Shown: positions 10,145 through 21,549, numbered from the stretch's first letter. The stretch is DNA of 64,000 nt from Diabrotica undecimpunctata (GCF_040954645.1 NC_092810.1:10152185-10216184); one strand, 5' to 3'. The notes: a model not told the origin generated them from the sequence alone. Made by a program: numbers and translations.

Positions 10145-12755
10145 TTTATCTATTTATTTCTATAAGACTGCTGGACATAGATCTCCCTCATAATTTTCCA
10201 TCTATTTCGATATTGTGCCTCTTGCATCCAATTCCTATGACAACATTTTAGATCGTCAGTCCAACGTGTTGTGGACGACCTCTGCTTCGGTAGGCATCAT
10301 CTCTTGGTCTCCATTCCAGTATCCGCTTTGTCCATCTATTATCTGTCATTCGAGCCACGTGACCTGCCCAGTTTCATTTCAGTGTTGCTTCTCTCTCTAC
10401 TACATCAGCCACTCCTGTTCTTTGTCGTAGCTGGCGATTTGGGATCTTGTCTCGTAGTGAAACGCCCAATATAGCACGCTTCATCGCCCTTTGACACAAA
10501 CGGATCTTTTCAACTATTCTCCTTGTCATGGTCAACGTTTCCGCACCGTAAGTTAACACTGGCAAAACACACTGATTAAACGTTTTTCTTTTAAGGCATA
10601 TTGGTATATCAGACGATTTGAAAATATGGTTCAGCTTGCCGAAGGCTGCCCAAGTCAGTCTTATACGACGGAGAAGCTCAACGGTTTGGTTATCTTTTCC
10701 TATGCGAATCTCATGACCTAGGTATTTATAGGCCATTACCTAGTCTATGGATCTTGTTCCTACGCATATATCTTCGCTGACTACAAGATTTGTCATCATC
10801 TGGGTTTTAGATAAATTTATTTTCAATCCCCCTTCTAGCGAGGAAAGGTAGAGCTGATTTAAAAGTTCTTTGGCCTCATCTATCCTATCAGCTATTAGTA
10901 CAATATCATCTGCAAACCTTAGATGGCTAAGCTTTTCTCCGTTTATGTTTATGCCCTTGTCGATCAGTTTTGCCCTTTTACATATATATTCCAAAAGCGT
11001 AGTGAACAGTTTCGGCGATATGGTGTCCCCCTAGCGTACTCCACGTTCTATCGGGAATTTCTGGGTTTGACGATCACCCACTCTAACACTGGCTGTTGCG
11101 TTTTGGTATATGTGTTTAATTATATTTATATACCGATAGTCAATTCGTCATTCTGTCAAGGCTTCCAACATTTTTTGTTGATTTACGGTGTCGAATGCCT
11201 TTTCATAGTCATAGTCATATATTCAGTGCATTTTTCTATAAGATTTTTTATTACCAGTAGGTGATCGTTTGTTCCATAGCCTTTTCTAAAACCTGCCTGT
11301 TCTATGGGCTAATAAAATTCCAATTTATTTTCTAGTCGTTTCGTAATTATTTTTGTAAATAGTTTATAAATATGTAAAAGTAGACTTATGGGCCTGTAAT
11401 TCCTGAGGTCGGTAGCATCCCCTTTTTTATGAAGTATGATAATTTCTGCGTTATAGCACTGGGTGGTGTTATTGCTTCCTGCAAACATCTAGTGAATAGT
11501 TTGGCAAGGACCTGCCATAATCTTTTTCCAGCCACTTTCAAGGCATCTGCCACTATTTCATCGCCTCCGGGGGACTTATTGTTTTTCATTTCTTGCACTG
11601 ACCTTCGAACTTCATTGGGAGTTACGTCCGGTAAAATTTCAGATACCTGATTGATTATTTTTGGTAATAATCCACTCCGGTTACATTGCTGTTCTTTGTA
11701 TAGTTGTCTATAAAAACTCAATAGTATTCATAATTTGAACTCTATCCTCAATAATTTGCCCCTGTTCATTTCTTAATTTGTGGACGTTTTTTCTTCCAAT
11801 GGACATGCTCTGTCTGAGTACTTTCAAGCTTTTGTTTTCTTCTATTACTCTAGTTATTTCCATCATATTGTATCGTCTCAGATATTTTCTAATTTTCTTT
11901 TTAATTTTCTTATTCAAAATTCTTAGTTCATTTTGGTTATGATCCTGATTTTCGCTAAGGTTTCTTCTTTCCTTTAGAAGATGTTTTGTGTTGTGGCTTA
12001 ATTTTTTGTTATTGTTTTCAGGACGAAGACAGTATTTCTTTTCGGCTTCTTTCAATATCTGAGTAATATTATTGTTCATTTCATTGATGCTGATATTCTC
12101 TAAGTCATGTGTATCCAAACTAGTCTTAATATTTACTTCGTAAAGTGTTATATCTTCTGGGAACAGCCACCTTCCACTTTTCTTTTTGAGGATCATTTTT
12201 GTTCTTTCAACTTCAGTGTTAAAAGTGGTTTTTGCTCTAATTAGTCTATGGTCGCTCGCTGTTGAAAATGTATTCAATACTGTTACATCCTGAACAATAT
12301 CTTTCCGATTTGATATTATGAAATCAATCTCATTTTTTGTTCTTTGGTTCGGACTCTTCCATGTCCACTTACGTTGGGGTTTCTTTCCGAAGAATGAGTT
12401 CATCACAAAGAGATTTTCCTGATGAAAGAAGTCAAGAAGCCTGTTACCTCTCTCATTTCTCTCACCAAATCCAAAGTTTCCCATAGCAGATTCTGCATCA
12501 TTTGTTTGAATCCCAATTTGGTGTTAAAATCTCCAATTATCAATGTGTAATGTGTTTTTGGAGTTTGTATAGCGGCTCTGATATCTTCATAAAATTGATC
12601 AACTTCCTCATCCGGGTAGCTCGGAGTTGGTGTGTAAGCCTGTATAATTTTAAGTTTGTATCTTGGGTTTAATTTAAAAATAAGATAAATGACTCTGGTA
12701 CATATACTTTTTATTGTGATTATGTTTGGTACCCATTTTTTATGGATTAAAAAAC
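10145..12755 (-). pseudogene. RTE-like LINE: partial endonuclease, RT and C-terminus, several breaks
   Basis: Minus strand, from 12755 down. The start is inside an APE-type endonuclease: FLIHKKW, KLKIIQAYTPT, then LIIGDFN (catalytic DFN). A frame change leads to GNFGFGERNERGNRLLDFF and the SDHRLI motif (SDH). The RT follows: VQEMKNNKSPGGDEIVADAL, RGVR-stop-GDTISPKLFTTLL near 11034, LRFADDIVLIADRIDEA (catalytic FADD), YKYLGHEI and VLPVLTYGAETL. The tail is RTGVADVVEREATLKW and a short C-terminus ending near 10150. The 5' end is truncated within the endonuclease. At least four frameshifts or stops are present. One APE-EN/RT reading frame without RNase H fits the RTE clade. Confidence 0.85.
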
Positions 12756-12756
12756 G

Positions 12757-13420
12757 TCTCCCTTAAACCATACGAAATCAAGGCCATCAAAGCTACTGAA
12801 AGAAAAGTCCTTAGATCCTGCATGAGGGTGAGCAGTCACTATCCATCAGCACATATATATACACATTGGCAAACATAAGACCAATTAAGGACAGAATCCT
12901 ATTCCTCGGCAGGAGGTATGTCCTTTGTACCATCGCAGGCTCGAACAACCAAGACAAACAAGTACTAAAGACACCTTGCAATCTCCGAGGGCAAATACTC
13001 AGCAGGTTTCGACAAAGAAAAGTTCCGTTCCCTCCAGCTAAACTTCTACAAAACACTGGACATGAACTTTCTGATGGGTATTTTGAAATCTTAGAAACAA
13101 TCCCCATCAAATATCGCAGCTAACAACTTCACGCCAAAAATGCTGATTAATAGCCGTTCCTATTGTATGGCTGGTAACCCCTGAAGTACCTTCTGTTTGT
13201 CATCTTCGACATGTTTGGCAAAGCTCACCCAAATTCCTCTTGTGCGCTTCTTAACATAAACATCGTCCACACACACACGCCACCTTCTGATTCCCAGCTC
13301 CTTATAAAAGCATCACACATAAAACATCATTCATCGCGTTTTATCACACCACCACTACTCCTGCAAAAAAAAAACGAGGAGTACCCTTCCTTGAAGAAAC
13401 GTAAAGCTTAAACAAGGTTA
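12757..13420 (+). pseudogene. LINE C-terminal relic, clade uncertain
   Basis: The plus strand reads YEIKAIKATERKVLRSCMRV and then, in another frame, ANIRPIKDRILFLGRRYVL followed by TIAGSNNQ. The first string resembles the post-RT segment of Jockey-type LINEs (a conserved EN-KVLR motif), the second a downstream IPPIRERI-like segment. The rest is broken by stops. It abuts the truncated 5' end of the RTE-like LINE on the other strand. Identification rests on weak pattern similarity. Confidence 0.4.
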
Positions 13421-14215
13421 AAACTATGGTTGCCATTTATTTATTACTTTACACTTTGCCCGAAATTTATTTCCTCGTTGCCAACCTTTCCGTTGTGGAA
13501 AATTCGTTCGTTTAAGAACACCGAATCTTCTTTTTGAAAGAAGGAAACAGAACTATTCTTTTGTCTTATCCCATTGACTGTATTCTTATAAATGGATACT
13601 ATAATTGAAGAAAACTTTTTCTCTTTGTCCTTAATTCTCCTAGTTTGTGTTAGATTGCTGAGAATCTTGATTAAGTCACTTAGGAGTGTCATATCAAATA
13701 CGTAAATCAGTGGTCATAATCTAGCCCTCTTTAAATTCAATAGATACGTACAAAATAAAAATATGAATAAAAACATTAAAAAATACTAAAGATAAGAAAT
13801 AAATCCTTAAAAATAGTACCCCTTTAGAACATTAACTATCTCAAATATTCTCAAATTACCATTTTATCAAAATTGTTCATATCCATTAACGCTTCAGTTC
13901 TAACAAATAGACAGATCTTTATTTAAATTACCTGACCATAAAAACGTTTTCAAGACAAACTTTTTATCAATAAATTAATGTGAGAAAATGAATTTACATT
14001 TTTTATTCGTTGCGGAGGTGTTACTAATACACCACTAATTATAATAAATCAACAAACAAATGAGTCTTTTTGTAAGAATGTAAAACAATCCGGTAGCTGT
14101 AATGTTATCAAAATTTTGAAGCGGATCGTAACTTTTTTATGTATCATTTTTACGGTTTGATGAGTCTGTCTAACAGTAGTTGATATTAGTCTTTTCATAT
14201 ATATTACGAGTATAT
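13421..14215. other. No clear feature
   Basis: AT-rich stretch. An 82-codon minus-strand frame (13444-13692) has no recognisable domain and is probably chance. Confidence 0.4.
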
Positions 14216-15631
14216 AGAAATGTTTCTTCTACTTTGATTTCCCAAAAAAAATCTTTATTTCGAAAATTAAGTTACAATTTTGAATATTCTAGAAACTACT
14301 ACATTTAATGATTTAAAACTGACTATTGAAACATAATAATTACAATAATAATAAAAATATTGATTTCTTCCTTTTTATAACTTTGGACATCGGAATCTGC
14401 TGAGTCTGAGCAATAGTATGGGAGCTTCTTTCTTCTTCTTCAGATGCAAATGCACTAATGGATGTTAGTGATCACATTTTCCATTAATTTACTATTTCTT
14501 GCAATATGTATCAGAGATTATATGTCGTTAATCCCTGTCCATTGCATGTTTCGGAGCCAAGACATTTTCTTGCGTCCCATTCCTCTCTTGCCTTCAATTT
14601 TACCCTCGATTATAAGTTGGAGGAACTGGTATTTTTCATTTCTCATGATGTGACCTAGATACGCCATTTTCCTTTTCTTGATGGTTTCGAAAAGTTGGAG
14701 TTCTTGGTTTATTCTTTTAAGGACATCTATATTTGTGATTTTCGCTGTCCATGGTATTTTTAGGATAGAGCCACATCTGGAAAGCTTCTAATCTGTTTAT
14801 ATCCCTTGTTTTGAGTGTCCAGCCCTCTACACCATATAGCAGCACTAACCACACGTAGCACTTAGTAAACCTTAGTCTTAGTTGAAGATCGAACTCTGAA
14901 CAAGTCAGTACCTTCTTGAATTTTACGAAAGCTTGTCGAGCTTGCTCAATGCGACATTTTACTTCCCTGTCCGATGCCCAGTCTTCAAAAAGCCACGATC
15001 CCAGGTATTTAAATTTACTTACTCTTTCAATGGACTTAGTATTCAGTGTTATGATGGAGTTTTCAAGTGCATCCAAGTTTCTGGAGATGATCATAAATTT
15101 GGTTTTTTTGGCATTAATCTCTAATCCCATTTGCCTAGTGTATTCTCCGATTACAGTGACAAGTTGTTGAAGATCGACTATGTTGTCACAAATTAAGACA
15201 CCATCATGAGCATATCGTATGTTGTTGAACAATACTCCAGTCACTTTGATTCCCATCTTTGCATCCTCCAAAGACTCTTGAAATATGGCTTCCGAATAAA
15301 TGTTAAATAAAAGAGGGGAAAGCACACATCCCTATCAAACGCCCCTTCTTATATGTATGGGTTTGGATATAGAATTGTCTATTTTTAACTGTGCCGTTTG
15401 ATGCCAGTACAAGTTTTTAATGCATCTTATATCTTTTTGGTCTATATCAACTTTCTTGAGGATCTGCATTAACTTGTGGTGTTGGACACGATCAAACGTT
15501 TTTTGGTAATCTAACAAGCATAGGAACACATCCTTCTTCTGATCGTAACAATTTTGGACCAGCACCTGTTTTGCTACTATTGCTTCTCGTGTTCCTAAAC
15601 CAAAACCATGAGAGCTTATGGCTACATTTCT
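14216..15631 (-). repeat. 3' LTR interrupted by a LINE
   Basis: LTR sequence occupies 14216-14427 and 15611-15631. The uninterrupted copy at 17470-17622 reads GGGGAGCTTATGGCTAC across the same point, so the LINE between is a later insertion. Confidence 0.8.
14428..15610 (-). pseudogene. LINE family B (RTE-like), RT C-terminal half, inserted in the LTR
   Basis: The RT reads LLFNIYSEAIFQESLEDAKM and NIRYAHDGVLICDNIVDLQQ (the catalytic YADD is changed to YAHD), then FKYLGSWLFE. An upstream frame carries CLLDYQKTFDRVQHHKLM (AFD equivalent). The C-terminus RKMAYLGHIMRNEKYQFLQL and GKRGMGRKKMSWLRN is in a further frame. The 3' tail is GAA-rich. Flanks GGGAGCTT (14420-14427) and GAGAGCTT (15610-15617) form a nearly perfect TSD. 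The D-to-H change in the active site and several breaks show it is inactive. Confidence 0.85.
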
Positions 15632-16790
15632 CTTCCCTCCATTGGTTGGGACTTCGTCCTCGAAGTTTTGGTTACTTCAGCTATCAGCTGGTCCAATATC
15701 TGGATCTGGGCAGGATGTAATTTTTCTCCAAATAGGATTTTGGAAATTCGTTTTCTTTTCCTAATTAGGAAGATTATTAGGAAAGCTAAAATGGTTAAAA
15801 ATATTACATCAGAAGTGGTGCTCAGTTCTATTGATAATCGGGGTAGTACGTCTATGGTATCTAGCGGTTGGATTTGACCATGTGTCTCTGGGATTGTTAA
15901 TTTTTCAATTTTCATCCCATGGTTTGGTATTAACTTTATTTGAACGATTTTTGAAATAGAAATGTCTTGTAACGTCTTTTTAATAAATTGGATACCTTTA
16001 ATCATTATTGGTACATCTGTCGTCAAAAGGCTGGTTGAATTGATTTCTATCTGCTGGATTCTCATAGGGTGAATTATTCCTAGCAATTTGACTTTGCTGG
16101 TCTCTTGGAAAAAGTTCTCTGTGATTAATGTTTTCGTGCAATTATCTACATTGGGTATGTAACATTGGGATTGTACATAGTTGGAACAGACTATGTTGTC
16201 GCCTTATCCTATACAAGTGTCGAACCATTTATTATTTGTATAGTAGCTTGCTGGTGGCAAAATCATAACATGATCTTTGTTTGGAATAGGGTAGATTTTA
16301 TAGGTGGTGTACGGAATTTCATGGAGTATGGGAATTTTAATTATTATGAGCATTGTATTTGAAGTTACACAAACTAAAGTTTTTGTTGACTCTATAAGTT
16401 CATAATGGTGTTTATTACTATTGGGGATTGAATTTCTGGGATAAATCTTAAGAAGGTTTTTTTTAAGGTCTATTATTTCCTTTAAAGTGAATAATTCTAT
16501 ATTAGAGATATTTAGCTCAGATAAACTAAAGATTCTAATAAGTTTCGTTAGAAATTCGTTTATATTTTGGAGATTTATTATCTCAATGTGTAGACTGATA
16601 TAGCTGTCAAAATCAGTTTATAATTTGTTAAGTGCAGATATGAGAATTGAATTATCAGAATTTAGTTTTTCTAGAAGTTTATCGAATCTCGTGTTAAAAG
16701 AGTTTCCATACGATATTTGGTTATTAACTTTTTTAATAATTTCCTTTTGTTTATTTTCTATAGAGATTATGTGTGATTTTAATAAATCTA
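15622..16790 (-). pseudogene. env: env, C-terminal part (errantivirus/F-like envelope)
   Basis: The minus-strand frame starts at the deletion junction with a helical, coiled-coil-like segment (DLLKSHIISIENKQKEIIKK). It runs on through a cysteine-bearing ectodomain to a transmembrane helix (VIFLTILAFLIIFLI) followed by RKRKR and a short cytoplasmic tail. This layout is that of errantivirus envelope proteins related to baculovirus F. Two in-frame TAA stops (near 16618 and 16215) break it. The signal peptide, furin site and fusion peptide are missing. The frame reads through the purine tract and stops inside the 3' LTR (15622-15624), as in intact relatives. Confidence 0.7.
15632..15641 (-). promoter_or_regulatory. 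Polypurine tract
   Basis: TGGAGGGAAG on the minus strand directly precedes the 3' LTR start AGAAATGT, the position of the plus-strand primer in LTR retroelements. Confidence 0.7.
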
Positions 16791-17186
16791 GTCTCCGTAT
16801 TTGGTTAATAAAGCTGGACGAATCTCTGTCCAATTGGTTTTATTAGAAAAATTTAGGAAATTTCTAGGTTCTCCTTTAATTCGAGATACGATGTGGGAAT
16901 TTAAGATAAATTCTTGGGATGGATTTAAATCTTGGGTGCCTAAGAAAACTATTAAATTATCTACTGCTTTGATAAAGGTGGAGAGGTTGTCTCCAGAAGA
17001 GAATTCGGGCAGAGTTGAGCAAAGGCTAGCAATATCGCTATTGGTCATCGGCATTTTGGAATGTAATTTAGATGCAGGCTTGGATTTAGAGGTTTGTAGA
17101 TTTCTTTTTATAGTCAAATTCAAATGATCGAATAGTAATCTTAAATTTTCGATACTATTTTGGGAAATATCATTCAATGTACTCAT
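16788..17186 (-). pseudogene. gag: gag, N-terminal part (errantivirus-like)
   Basis: The frame starts at MSTLNDISQ (ATG at 17184-17186), the first ATG after the leader. It contains FSSGDNLSTFIKAVDNLI and NWTEIRPALLTKYGD, which match the capsid-like FXGN-LXXFIXAV and W-EI-LXXXYGD motifs of gypsy-group Gag. The frame stops at 16788-16790, exactly where sequence of another frame begins, so the deletion junction (loss of the rest of gag and all pol) falls here. Gag would form the particle; this remnant is too short for that. Confidence 0.75.
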
Positions 17187-17454
17187 AAAATATATGTAAA
17201 CATGTAAAATATAAATGCAAATATATATAAAAAATTCATAAAAGTTAAAATTTTTCAAATAATATAAATAAATGTAAATGTTTAAAAAATTCAATAAAAA
17301 TAACAAATGCTCATAAACAATGGTAAAGAAAGGAAAAACTTACGCAAGGATGATCATGTTTGATTTCCAATATATTTTTCTCTTTTACCAGGTTCTTCAG
17401 GATTTCATCGAACTATTGTAGACCAGAAAACGACTAAGTTTCTGTATGAAATAT

Positions 17455-17470
17455 CCTGTTCGCAGCGCCA
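17455..17470 (-). promoter_or_regulatory. tRNA primer-binding site
   Basis: TGGCGCTGCGAACAGG begins at the end of the 5' LTR on the minus strand. TGGCGC is the usual start of an errantivirus PBS. The cognate tRNA is not certain. Confidence 0.7.
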
Positions 17471-17622
17471 GAAATGTTTCTTCTAATTTGATTTTCCAAA
17501 AAAAAAAATCTTTATTTCGAAAAATAAGTTACAATTTTGAGTATTCTACAAACTACTACATTTGATGATTTAAAACTGACTATTGAAGTCTCAATAGTAG
17601 GGGAGCTTATGGCTACATTTCT
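17470..17622 (-). repeat. 5' LTR (short form)
   Basis: 153 bp, minus strand, with inverted termini AGAAATGT/ACATTTCT and an internal AATAAA near the 3' side. It is about 90 bp shorter than the other LTR because of an internal length difference after ACTATTGAA. Confidence 0.85.
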
Positions 17623-18049
17623 ATATATACATATAATGTTGTTAGAAATACTGCTCTCTTGATTCCATTAGAACAGTTTTGTAACCCACGCCACAAACTT
17701 TTGGTGCTTTTTGTAATTTTTGTTATAGAATAGAAAATACATGCCACTTAATAGCAATTATTATATCAATTCTTTCTTTGAAATTTTCGTGGTATGATGA
17801 CATTACTAGTGTCAACCTAAGATTAATAAAACGATTTCATTAATCTAAGGTGTCAACATCCTGATCTCTTATATTTCTGAGCTACCTACTTTTATATCCA
17901 AAGAATCATTGCCTATCTTAGAAGAAAAATGTATATCCTTCAAGTGAATTATTTGATATTGCTTGTAAGTGTGTGTTTATTTTAAAAATAGTTAGTTTTT
18001 TGTACATTTCCACGGTGGTTTATAGATTTGGTCTACGTGGCTCGACGAT
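17623..18049. other. No clear feature
   Basis: AT-rich flank of the LTR element; nothing recognised. Confidence 0.4.
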
Positions 18050-18850
18050 TATCAAAACAATGGCAGAGTTGGATGACTTAGTCATCTTAGACCATGGCAG
18101 GTTTAATATCACAGTTAGAGATAAACTGCAACAGATTGTCAGAGAATTGTCTTCAATTGTGGGACTCCAAGAAGACCCCAGAAGTCCCCAATCATAAATT
18201 TTGCCAGAAGCAGGTATTTAGAGAATTTAGGTCCTCTTAACCTAAATGGTATAAATTTAAATCTGGTGGTTGAACTAAAGTATCTTGAGGTAATACTAGA
18301 CGCTTACTTGGAATTAGCAGCTAGAACGAATAGGCAGCAAATGAAGCAAGGTTAGCTCAAAATTACATAATAATGATGATTTTACTGGATCTCCCTCCTT
18401 TGTTCACCTTTATAAGGAGGAAGGAAAAAATGCTGTATTATAGATTGCGAGAAAACCTGAGTTAGATTAGAAAATAGTAACATAATAAATGAAATTAGGG
18501 ATTCTCGACTGGGTGCTTGGGTAACTCTTGTGTGTGCCCCATCTTAATGGGACAGAGGGAACACACAAGCATCTGGTATAAGGACGGATCTAAAACTTCA
18601 GAAGAATTAAGCGCAGTAATTTAAAGTAGTGATGGAAATGTAAGCATACAAGTTAAGGGGTTTTGAAAATAAATTTATTATATTTTGCACAAATAGTAAA
18701 GTGAGTGTCCAGGTACTCTCTAACTTACTGTAGGAATACTGAGAAAAACTGTAGCCGTTCATAATAGTGTTACATTGGTGTGAGTACCAGCTCATCCTGA
18801 AATTCACGACATTGCTAAAATTGCGACGTGAAAGTTGCTGAAATTGCTAA
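18050..18850 (+). pseudogene. R1/LOA-like LINE relic: end of RT and RNase H
   Basis: The plus strand reads AELDDLVILDHGRFNITVRD and KLQQIVRELSSIVG, corresponding to a decayed YADD palm and the following helix. NLNGINLNLVVELKYLEVIL (YLGV motif) comes next in another frame. Further on, IWYKDGSKTSEE is the first RNase H aspartate region. A string reading NSVTLVWVPAHPE across a small frame correction matches the RNase H WVPGHSG motif. Stops are numerous. RT plus RNase H suggests the R1, LOA or I group; I cannot choose. Confidence 0.6.
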
Positions 18851-18915
18851 ATACTTAAAAAAAATACTTCAGTCGAGAGCTAAGAGTAGTAAAAAGCACT
18901 GTTTGCATCCTAAAA

Positions 18916-19319
18916 TTATGTAACAATAAAACACTGAAAACTTTGTTTTCAAAACTTCCACAAAATTTATTTTAAATTCTTATCACTACAGCTGTTTCGG
19001 CTAATTGCCTTTCTCAAGTGATCTGTTTTTGGCATGGGTTTACACTTTATAGTCTCTAATGAAATAGGTTGAGGAGGGGAGAACTGTTTGTCTCAAGCTG
19101 GTCATTCAGAATTATATCTGTGTTTTTTTGAGCCCGGCTTGAGACAAACAGTTCTCCCCTCCTCAACCTATTTCATTAGAGACTATAAAGTGTAAACCCA
19201 TGCCAAAAACAGATCACTTGAGAAAGGCGATTAGCCGAAACAGCTGTAGTGATAAGAATTTAAAATAAATTTTGTGGAAGTTTTGAAAACAAAGTTTTCA
19301 GTGTTTTATTGTTACATAA
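18916..19319. repeat. Near-perfect inverted repeat, 183-bp arms, 38-bp loop
   Basis: Arms 18916-19098 and 19137-19319 are reverse complements with one mismatch seen (ATTGCC versus ATCGCC). Each arm, read outward from the loop, contains GAGAAAGGCGATTAGCC, then GAAACAGCTGTAG, then an A/T-rich segment ending GTTTTATTGTTACATAA. This looks like a retroelement 3' end, possibly Penelope-like, duplicated head-to-head with 3' ends outward. Confidence 0.85.
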
Positions 19320-19379
19320 AATGAATTTCCATTAAGTAACGGTCGAATCCATCAATTATCCTAAAATTAATTAAGATTT

Positions 19380-20260
19380 GAACATAACATCTTCCTCTTC
19401 TTTTATGTAGACAGGACTCTGCCTGTTTTTCAATGTGGCTCCAGTAAATTGTCCCTTGCCATCTTTACTACTCTATTTGTTGTTCATTCGGCTTATATGG
19501 TCGTTCCACTCTACTCTTTTATTTCTGACCCAGTTCTTAATGTTCTCTACCTTGTATATCGTACATTTTTACTTGTTTAATAAATAAATTTCTCTGTAAG
19601 TTTCCGGGACCAATTTGTCTTCCTTTTTGAGAAGAGGTATTAGGATGCTTGATCCCCATTCTTGAGGAATTTTGTTTTATTCTATTATTTTTTGGATTAG
19701 TTTTATTAGTTATTTGGTCAGATCTGGTTCTCCGTACTTTATGAGTTCGCTCAGTATTCTGTCCTCTTTTGGTGATTTTCTATTTTTTAATTTTCCTAAT
19801 GCTCTTCCTCCCCAATATTAATTTTTTCGTTTGTCGTCACTTCTGGTGTTAATGGTTTATTATCGTAACCTTTAGCAAATAGGGATCAAAAGTAGTCTAC
19901 CCATGTTTTCTTCTAAATGTGTTTTATTTTTATTAGTTCGTTCATTTCTTTTTTTTGTCCTCTGATCATTCTCCATATTTCTTTTTGTGTTCCATAGAAG
20001 TGTGTTCCATCTGTTTTGAGAAGCTCTGCCAGTATTCTCTTTTTATTTGTGTAACTAAAGTATTCGTTTCATTTCTAATTTCTTTCTTCTTTTCGTCATA
20101 TTTTGTCTTCACTTTCTCTCTAAACTATAGGGTTTTCTTTTGATATATAAATGTTCGTTACTTTCCTCTCTCCAAGTACTTCTGTTGCAGCGTTAATTAT
20201 GTTATTTTAAAGTTTTCCTTAGCTTTCCTCAATGTTATCGTTTCTTATAATTTATTCCGA
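19380..20260 (-). pseudogene. LINE family A (RTE-like), internally deleted
   Basis: On the minus strand, read from 20260 down, there is a linker (EIWRMIRGQKKEMNELIKIK, WVDYF), then the start of RT (PLTPEVTTNEKI and a broken KSPG region, then WRSS-like and FKKGDKL-like strings). The sequence then jumps to the 3' end of the family (YKVENIKNWVRNK, RVVKMARDN). The RT core with FADD is missing. The 3' end matches the plus-strand copies near 22700 and 48600 and the minus copy at 58500. Confidence 0.65.
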
Positions 20261-20554
20261 ACCTAACCTGAAAAATATACCCTTGCGCTAAATAGACAAA
20301 GGTGCGCTAACAGAGCCTAAGAACTGCAAAAAACAAGCATTACAGTCTTCAGTTGTGAATGGAAAATAATCCATTAAAGACTGTTTAATGTCAAATTCAT
20401 CACAAATTCTCAGTGTTAATATCAATTCCTCTGTACAGGTAATGATTTTCAAAACAATTGACGACATTGGAATGGATGCGCACGAACAGCTACCTGCTTT
20501 ATAGCTAACGAAATCATCAAGCCTTCAAGTTATCAAATAATAACACATCGAGAA
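20261..20554. other. No clear feature
   Basis: Probably the 5' non-coding part of the following transposon, but no TIR could be matched to the 3' side. Confidence 0.35.
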
Positions 20555-21549
20555 GTGTTTTTTACGGTAAACAGAAACTTTTTATTGAAAAAACAATTCG
20601 TGAAAAGGATTTTAACGGTCGAGGAAAAAGTGCAAATTGTTGTCTGGCATGTGAATGAATTATCAGACAACATGATTAGACAACAATTTGTAAATATGTT
20701 TCCAAATAGGCCGGCTCCAGCACGATCAACAATTCAGTCTATTATACGTAATTTTTTTACTTATAGATCCGTGTTCGCTCCAAGAGGAGTTCGCAGACGA
20801 AAAGGAGAAGGGAGGTAAATCCGGATTTGGAACTAAGGGACACTTTTTTGTGCAAGTATTGAGCAAAATCCTACCCAATCAACATCTCGTCTCGGAGAAC
20901 AATATGGAATTCCAAATTTAGAGTTGGTGAAATTTTGTAAAGACATCGATACCGTCCCTATAAACTTCATAAATCCAACGAACAATTCATTGGGGATCAA
21001 TATAGACGTTTAGAATTTTGTCAAACTGCAATGGAAATGTCACATCAAGATGAACATTTTTTAGAGAACGTTTTGTTCACCGATGAATGTACGTTTTCAT
21101 TGCATGGCCGTCACAATTCAATCAATGCTAGGTATTGGTCTCGAGGAAATCCTCGTCAGATTTATGTCGCTCGTACCCAGCGTCTTGGAAAAGTAAATGT
21201 TTGGGGAGGCATAATAGGGAATCATGTCATTGGTCCATTTTTTATAGACGGTATGTTGACTGGTCGGAAATACTTGGAACTTCTGCAAAATAAAATTGTC
21301 CCAGCCCTTCGTAATTTACCAATACCTTTCGATTCCATATGGTTTCAACACGATGGTTGTCCTGCACATAATTCTCGCATTGTCAGTGAATATCTCAGTG
21401 CGACTTTTCCTAATCGATTGATTAGTGGCCACGGAGATAGTTTTTGGCCTGCAAGATCACCCGATCTTGCACCTTGTGATTTTTTTATGTGGGGATATAT
21501 CAAGTCCAAACTATATGAGAGATATAACGATGAGAACATCGTGCCTTGA
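20555..21549 (+). pseudogene. DD41D mariner-like transposase, copy 1
   Basis: An N-terminal HTH segment (RILTVEEKVQIVVWHVNEL, STIQSIIRNFF) precedes a DDE domain in another frame. Catalytic residues are VLFTDECTF (first D), IWFQHDGCPAHNSR (second D) and RSPDLAPCDFFMWGYIKSKL (third D). There are 41 residues between the second and third D, hence a DD41D triad of the IS630-Tc1-mariner superfamily. Frame changes near 20810 and 20930-20990 break the linker. The protein ends early at 21549, about 60 residues short of the copy at 50356, and no TIR is seen, so the 3' end is lost. Confidence 0.85.

Larger units (their letters stand above)
14216..17622 (-). mobile_element. Errantivirus-like gypsy LTR element, pol deleted, with nested LINE
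   Basis: Two direct repeats bound the element: 17470-17622 (5' LTR on the minus strand) and 14216-14427 plus 15611-15631 (3' LTR, split by a LINE). Both LTRs begin AGAAATGT and end ACATTTCT on the minus strand. The flanking sequence is ATAT on both sides, a 4-bp TSD in a TATA-like target as preferred by errantiviruses. A primer-binding site follows the 5' LTR and a purine tract precedes the 3' LTR. The internal region (about 1.8 kb) has partial gag and partial env only, so protease, RT, RNase H and integrase are missing. Over the shared 115 bases the LTRs differ at only a handful of sites. The 3' LTR has about 90 bases (near 14326-14405) absent from the 5' LTR. Confidence 0.85.

Noticed and set aside
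13444..13692. 82-codon minus-strand frame
   Set aside because: No recognised motif, AT-rich composition, no supporting signals.
16625..17127. Plus-strand open frames of 73 and 108 codons
   Set aside because: They are antisense shadows of the gag and env remnants.
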